DNA of 64,000 nt, taken from NCBI RefSeq assembly GCF_001638985.1, contig NW_017265150.1:620001-684000 (forward strand). The letters are read 5' to 3'. Below are positions 59,301 to 64,000 of the stretch, piece by piece. Positions within the stretch are counted from its first letter, which is position 1. The number at the start of each line of letters is the position of its first letter. This DNA is from Phycomyces blakesleeanus NRRL 1555(-) (lineage: Eukaryota > Mucoromycota > Mucoromycetes > Mucorales > Phycomycetaceae). Below the pieces are notes generated by a model, which was given only the letters and a program-made list of their open reading frames with translations, did no database searches and was not told the DNA's origin. The translations under genes and the position numbers were made by a program.

Positions 59301-59373
59301 CGATTTTATACGTTTCTTGTCTTGTATTCTTTTGCATAATAATAAATTGATTGTAAAAACAAAGGGGGAACAT
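56329..59373 (-). CDS. C2H2 zinc-finger plus TNP2/Plavaka-like transposase, uninterrupted 1,014-aa ORF
   Basis: A single long frame with no stop. A C2H2 finger lies at Cys47, Cys50, His63 and His67/68 (CSECEKEFEKPWLLKRHLKV), followed by a strongly acidic Ser/Asp-rich linker (100-150). The C-terminal two thirds carry signatures shared by TNP2/Plavaka-type (CACTA-related) transposases and many large ORFs of Glomeromycotina and Mucoromycotina: CRRCYIELRHAKDF, RRTQEHYVLANS, DTPVEILRTILLGVAKYMVI, SGSFLGRDFKVLLQILS, then KPKVHYLTHLKEDIIRFGPA and ETEKGEQFNKHIREHLFHTN. A second Met at residue 13 is an alternative start. I found no convincing terminal inverted repeats, so it is either an intact but ill-defined element or a retained copy. 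It differs from its neighbours in having no lesions. Confidence 0.8.
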   Translation of the reverse strand: MFPLCFYNQFIIMQKNTRQETYKIVKTQPSKRQGELNFSINSGVFICSECEKEFEKPWLLKRHLKVHHISNQMATNTVLDEPKQAELIVENTIPDANAFDYSSDEDDSSSIGDEEDNIVDEENDIVNNFFDIEMNSNPVFNAFSDMFSSAAAADEVSMTDDDSEIPEEVFETIGTVNDPTSCYPFRDLQTMILFAFIDGDNDMISQQMLKKILLAMNLIIKIQQETPIGRTFKLPRLDALLNYQARKKSKMPVFPSQRISVPGSNGNAFAHINLPSDHLRFLMANPKKSKLISSMPDCTPNQSICLEQGEKWRTHHLFQQPMHTVNGIDVWFGNIIYLKTNDCSIRFLIELFHMTNKNIFAREYLVRAISIVCYGVEVAVTDLRVEQISHVDTTPVERDHYYSISSSLTKLSPAHDFLLFGVHPMKKPMPLSVLPGNVDRDAVFYKVRIVSIILFTDDTSGNRSKQYNPFESWLMRCTALPFKDRNSIANIQFLSTIPKKDGANGMSLLPAIVDDFKKLEKGVKMFSAEDNEYVLVVVPILWIEADMPCHSELCRLLGPATTFPCRRCYIELRHAKDFVKNLSYFCECHERRTQEHYVLANSSPGRDTEIPNAPKIGMNMPANEISFRDRSTGRLLELQSFDPEKDTPVEILRTILLGVAKYMVIDLVKVVLKNDTATIARLSEFLTDYTRSTGLSRKFTQNLRHSGSFLGRDFKVLLQILSVILITEFSGNHELDLVIPCFVELGQLCSLVFVRQVTSDFDNYIIRVNNAVKRLIRALFDYNKGTKNELHKAYCTKPKVHYLTHLKEDIIRFGPALNYETEKGEQFNKHIREHLFHTNCQNTSRDVCLKFAKQVALQHVIDGGSWINSSGNREKSGTGIERFIKDNNESLFYYTFFGGSRELKDNNDTGDIEDDTIQNNSFGAFVFKDDPISRPRIGLVSGSVVKFLSIVPCTDNDRNNNYAKAVMTGEHSDVANMNLVCKLDLHIFRNPFYIVNLSKFGSYWFIFNNILFDE

Positions 59374-60633
59374 GACTTTGCGAAAATAATTGAATTTATA
59401 AAATGTGCAAAGATCGATATTTAATGCCAGTGGACCAATTAGAATTTTTTTTTACTTCTTTTCTTTAAAGAAAATATTGCGTGTTTTTGTCTTCTTTTTT
59501 ATCTTAATTTTCCACTAAATGTTTATTATTTGCATGAGCTTCCATTTGTAAGATATTCCAGTATGTTTATAGTATTTATAGAAGCAGAATTTTGCTTAAA
59601 GACTGTAAGCTCAAAGGTATTTATTCTATCAAAGTTTTTTATGTCATTGTGTTTATTAATCATGCAATTCTAGTTTATAAATTAGTTTTTCATCATCTCG
59701 GTAAATCAATAAAGAAGTAATAACTATATGTTCCTCTTACAAAGCAACAGAAGACTAGCTATTTACTCCTCACTTGCAGAGATTTGGCTGCCTTTTATTG
59801 CAAATGCCTTAATAGAGTCAAAGATAAAATTCTGTTAAATATATATAACTAAGTTTAATTATTAATTATTAGTTTTTCTGCTTTAGCTTTTCTCGAAATT
59901 CAAATCTTTATGCTCTTTGGGTTTATTGGCATTTCTGGCACTGGGTCTCTTGGATTAGCTAGACATAGTAGTTTGCAGCAAACCGATTGCATAATTTACA
60001 GGCATAAGTACAAACAGTTATACTACTAGTGTTTCTAGTGGTATGGATATACTGGTGTGCTACTGCCTGTGGATTTTATGGTCCAGTCTAGCTTTTTTTA
60101 GCCTAATTTTTTTCGAAAATAAAAAATAAATTTTTTACAACCCAAAATTATTTGAAACAAATAAAAATTTGAACCATTTTTGAAATTGTGCAGTACATTT
60201 TTTAATAGAAATCTATTGGCCGAGAGTAGTCCCCCCATCCCCCCACTTTTCAGTCCCCCAAAAAAATGAATTTCCTGTTATGGGCAAAATTCGCCCCGTA
60301 TACAAGAATCCTTTTAAGGAACAAGATTACACAAAAAAATCTGCTGTGGTGTTTAATAGATTGTTGCTTATATAACTTTTTATTATAACTTTCAATAATT
60401 TTTATTTATTTAATTATTCAACAAATCAATTGCAAAACTATAAATAGAGAAGTTTGTGGACTCAAATTTTCAGAGTTGTACAAAAACACTGACTGAAAAA
60501 ATGCAAACCCCCCAAAAATCATTTTTTCACCACCAGAGAAATTTTTTATGTAATCATATTTCCAAAAGAGTGTCAGAGTATACATGTTTATTACATGCCC
60601 ATATATGAACACATAAATATCTGCGATATATCA
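59374..60633. other. AT-rich spacer
   Basis: Contains the upstream region of the transposase ORF and C-runs near 60230-60260. CACCACCAGAGA-like strings at ~55978 and ~60530 hint at an old repeat pair. No gene. Confidence 0.35.
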
Positions 60634-61003
60634 TGTGGTATTTCAGGTACGAAACAATAGAAAAATAAAATATTTGATAATAGAGACGTATAGAAATACT
60701 TTGAGACTATATATAAGTTGTCTTTATTCATAAATAAAAAATGTCTCTTTTTATAAGAAGACACAATCTGCTCTTGTCATTACGTCTTAGTTTCTTAAGA
60801 CTTTCTTTCTTTACTATATTTGGTTATTAGAAGGTATTTACTGCTTAACTAGTATCGGTGTTACAATTATGACATCAAGTCATAAATTGTACTTCTTTAG
60901 CTCTTAGCTATTCTTTTCTCTTTTATACTAGAGCTTTAGGACTTCCTACTAATTTAGCTCTATATTGCTCTGACACAGTTTACCTGGCAGTATGATATAA
61001 TTA
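60634..61003 (+). mobile_element. LTR truncated by a mariner insertion
   Basis: Same start TGTGGTATTTCAGG as the 543-bp LTR. The match ends at TA 61002-61003, exactly where the mariner element starts. The missing ~170 bp do not reappear to the right within the window. Confidence 0.85.
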
Positions 61004-62915
61004 CAGTTAAAGCTCAATATAGTGATATGGATGGTGGACAGAAATTTTATCACTATCACTATATCGAATATGTTTTTTTCTTACTCTGTGCATTATTTAG
61101 TGATATTTCTAATATCACTGTGAGTGACTACTGTTTTCTAATACGATTTATAGTACAGGATTTTCGGACCCAAATGAGCTTTTTTTGCAAACTTTTGACT
61201 TTTGGTAAAAATTAAATGAGCAAAGTTCAAGTATTGAAATGATGATCTTTAAAAATAAAAAAAATCAAATATTTATTTCCATGTCTAAACATTTTTGATG
61301 AAACAAGATTGAGTGTCTAACCCAACTTTTGCAATCCTGCTTAGTTATTTGATAGCTACTAGACTGTATTCTCTTGCACAAGGTTTCTTTGGTATCCAAA
61401 GGATGCTTTTTGACAAAGTTCTTTAGCTTTGAAAAGCATTTCTCAACAGGATTCAAGAAAGGAGAGTATGGATGCAGAAACTTGAGTGTGTGCTTGTTCC
61501 TTTCTTACAGCCAGTTATAGAGAGAGGGATTATAGTGAATCCTGGCATTGTCTATGACCAGGTGATAAGGGCCAGCATTTGCATTATCCAGCTTCTCAAC
61601 TAATTGCTAGACAAACTCTATAAATATTGGGTCTGTAAAATATTAAGTTTAGTTGCCACTTTTATAGAAAAAACATAGATAAAAAGATGCTTTATATTGC
61701 TTCTTTGAGCGCTTACCTGTAGTGCCGCCATTCACAATCTTTGCATGATATGATTCAACGCCTTCTGCTGAAAGAGCAAATATAATTGTCACATTCGTTG
61801 CTCTCTTGGTTTTAGTTTTAACAAAGGCTGGTGCGCCAGCTTTTGATTGAGAGCGGCCTTTAATCATGTTGATATTAAACTCTGTCTCATCAATAAAAAT
61901 ACAATTATAATTGTATAAAATCCCTTCAGGTTGAAGGTTTAATATAAAATCCTTTATTTTGTGACGAGTCTCTTCATTGTTTCTCTTCTCTTCTATTGGA
62001 GTCGACCTCTTCAGTGTAATCCTTTCAACATTATTTAGAAAGTTGCACAGAGTGGATACACTAATGCTCTGAATGTTGTCAAACTCTTCCAAAAGTAGAA
62101 TCTTTAATTCCTCTAGGGTGATGATATTGTTTTCATTGACAGTGTTGATAATAAATTGTTGATGATGATCCTGAATGATACTTCTAAGGTCACTACCTAA
62201 TGACTGATATTTGATTATTCCCGTCTTTTCAAACCTATTTATAATTCCACGGACTGTCTGTCTGGAAATATCAAGCCCTCAGGAAATCTGCGTGGGAGTC
62301 TTTGAACGGTTTGCACTCTTTTTAATAATAAGATCACTAATATGTAGACCTGGTGAGCTGTGGGTGCCCAGATCTCTTGACAGTCTTTTTGTTCTAGTTA
62401 TTGGCAGATAGTATTCTGGATTCTGACATTTTATCAATATTAGTAGCTTTATTTTTAGGTGCTTGAGTTGTGTTTGAGTGGAAAAGTAACTAAGAAGTTG
62501 TAATGTAAGTAGAGCTTGAGATGGGATAGTACTGCTTAGGCAATCAGATTGAATATGAAAGAGAAATAAAAAGAAGTTGAGCTTGTGAAAGATAATATTT
62601 ATTCAAGAGAATTTGAAGCTATTTATATGAGAGAACTACGGATAGAGATACAGACAGATAGAAGAAGAAGAATGTTTTTATGCAGATGGATGTATCTGCT
62701 TGCAGTAGTCCTTTACTGCTGCAAGAAGTACATTTGTGACTCCCAATTACAACAAGGTAAAGATCAACCCTCAGAAATTAATGTCATTTTAAATCCAGTC
62801 TATATTACTATTTCGATACTTGAACTTTGCTTATTTAATTTTCACCAAAAGCTGAAAGTTTGCAAAAAAAGCTTATTTGGGTCCAAAAATCCTGTATCTG
62901 TCATAAATATCACTT
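61004..62915 (-). mobile_element. Mariner-like element with long subterminal inverted repeats
   Basis: Left end TA|CAGTTAAAGCTCAATATAG is mariner-like. A region of about 110 bp (61141-61250) is repeated inverted at about 62800-62910 (shared GCTTTTTTTGCAAACTTT and GCAAAGTTCAAGTAT). The outermost right end is not recognisable, so that end is lost or diverged. Confidence 0.75.
61265..62440 (-). pseudogene. Mariner/IS630-type DDE transposase with an intron and three stops
   Basis: Minus-strand coding resumes across an 84-nt GT-AG intron (61633-61716, GTAAGC...TTTTACAG). The N-terminal helix-turn-helix (GLDISRQTVRGIINRFEKTG) is followed by catalytic motifs FIDETEFN (first Asp), VIDNARIHYNPSLYNWL (second Asp) and PFLNPVEKCFSKLK (Glu), i.e. 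the DDE_3 order. Stops: TGA 62279-62281, TAG 61607-61609 and TAA 61505-61507. Each is one C-to-T or G-to-A change from a sense codon that suits the family. Not functional. Confidence 0.85.
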
Positions 62916-63433
62916 TAGATGTCTTGCCATTAATTGAAGGACTTTTATATTTATAAAACCTTTTATTCGAATACAACAAATAAAATAAATGTAGTAAATA
63001 TTACTCTCTTCGATCTTACAAATACTCTTATAAACACTCTTACAAACGTTGTTGTATTAAAGAATAATTTCCAATTATATCCTATTTATCATACTTTTAT
63101 CATAGTTTCCTCTATTATTTGTATCAACTTTATTATTTGTTTTTATATATACTCACCTCATGTAGATATAAAATAATGTAGATTATGATAAACCTTTGTT
63201 ATCTAAAAAGTATAAATACTTTGCACTATGACTATCAGTAAATAATATCTTTCTTAAATCTGTTCTCTTTATCTAACCTTACTTGTCTTATCTGTCTTAT
63301 AACTCTATACAACTGTTATAACATGAGCTCTCAAAAAAGTACACTTGTATAGTTATAGATATGCTATTGGATTAAATAAATATTATATATACTAATAAAA
63401 CTATATATAGCTACTAGAGATCACAAGAATATT
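62916..63433. other. AT-rich spacer
   Basis: Repeated AAACACTCTTA/AAATACTCTTA-like units near 63015-63050. No coding or RNA signal recognised. Confidence 0.35.
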
Positions 63434-63697
63434 AACTACTGTGCAAAAGATGGTGTCAACAATGGGTCAATTTTGATAGACATTGTTATCGAGTGGATTA
63501 CAGAAGACAATAATTTCAGTCATTGGAAAGGAGGGGAAACAAAAGACACAATAAAGGAGACACTTTGTTCTGAAATAAGAGAGATCATGATTAAGCATGG
63601 CATCACACATCAAAGCAATCAAGATATCTGTGGCAAGCTCCAGTACCTCCAAAATAAATACAATGATATATACAAGTTCATTAACCAGACTGGGTAA
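63434..63697 (+). pseudogene. Myb/SANT-like DNA-binding fragment of a transposon ORF
   Basis: An open stretch reads IEWITEDNNFSHWKGG, then IREIMIKHGITHQSNQDICG and LQYLQNKYNDIYKFINQTG. Trp, Trp and aromatic spacing followed by KLQYL and a terminal TG is the pattern of the SANT-like domain that heads several fungal transposon proteins. There is no convincing ATG and a stop follows at once, so this is a relic or an exon whose partner I cannot see. Confidence 0.5.
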
Positions 63698-64000
63698 GGA
63701 ATAAGATATAAAATAGATGAAACAAGCAATGAAGCCAAGCAGAATGAGACTACATTCAAAGGTGAACCTCTAAATTAATATATAAGATAATAAAAAACAA
63801 TGGAACCTAAGTATTGATATTTTGCTATTGTTCATAGAGATCATTATAAAAAGATTCAGATACTATTATATTCTGGAGCTAGTAATGGGCAAAAGACTAT
63901 TGGTAATCAGGTCTAGTTCCATGGAAAATAGAGAGCCAGTTGATGATAATGCACTACTATCATATAGTCTGATAATGAGTAATGAAGAGAGAGAAGAAAA
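63698..64000. other. Continuation of the SANT-like relic, unresolved
   Basis: AT-rich sequence to the window edge. It could hold further exons of the same element, but none can be supported. Confidence 0.3.

Noticed and set aside
62585..62956. 123-codon ORF at the right side of the mariner element
   Set aside because: Part of it is the inverted subterminal repeat; no domain, start context or conservation supports it.

Overview
The window looks like a chromosomal piece of an early-diverging fungus, most likely Mucoromycota (Mucorales or Phycomyces-like). The reasons are very AT-rich spacers, genes with many 45-140 nt GT-AG introns and CTAAC-type branch sites, fungal gene families, and a dense layer of DNA transposons, LTR fragments and a LINE. 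I did not identify the species. All exon models were read by eye from splice signals and frame continuity and have no transcript support.

Left half (1-31 kb) is mostly host genes in long AT-rich spacers: a tyrosine-recombinase relic (~0.6 kb), a possible 73-aa protein (4.25 kb), a mitochondrial DEAD-box helicase (4.9-6.5 kb), an HSF-type transcription factor (11.8-13.6 kb), a Gcn4/CpcA-like bZIP factor (15.4-17.1 kb), a small PB1-like protein (21.2 kb), a 75-aa single-membrane-span protein with a 17-nt exon (22.1 kb), a secreted pepsin-like protease (23.4 kb), a PPIL1-type cyclophilin and a SNIP1/Pml1-type FHA protein in a head-to-head pair (25.7-28.2 kb), and a WWE-like protein (30 kb). Two near-identical 1,653-bp copies of an unnamed dispersed repeat lie at 7.4 and 19.1 kb. 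A third, partial copy is at 33.5 kb.

Middle (31-42 kb): nested TIR elements, the third repeat copy with two tandem Harbinger-like MITEs, a Sel1-repeat gene that carries a nonsense codon and a frameshift, and a nine-exon DUF4211 gene with an apparent N-terminal PCNA-binding (PIP) motif.

Right third (42-64 kb) is a transposon graveyard: another nested TIR pair, an APE-type LINE (43.3-49.5 kb) split by a solo LTR, two TA-flanked MITEs, a Tc1-like element whose transposase keeps its whole frame apart from seven stop codons, several solo LTRs with perfect 5-bp target duplications, one tRNA-Lys(UUU), an uninterrupted 1,014-aa C2H2 plus TNP2/Plavaka-like transposase ORF, and a decayed intron-containing mariner element that interrupts an LTR.

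The transcription factors and metabolic genes show no operon-like linkage, as expected in a eukaryote. The one functional pairing suggested by the layout is the divergent cyclophilin/FHA pair, since both families are spliceosome-associated.
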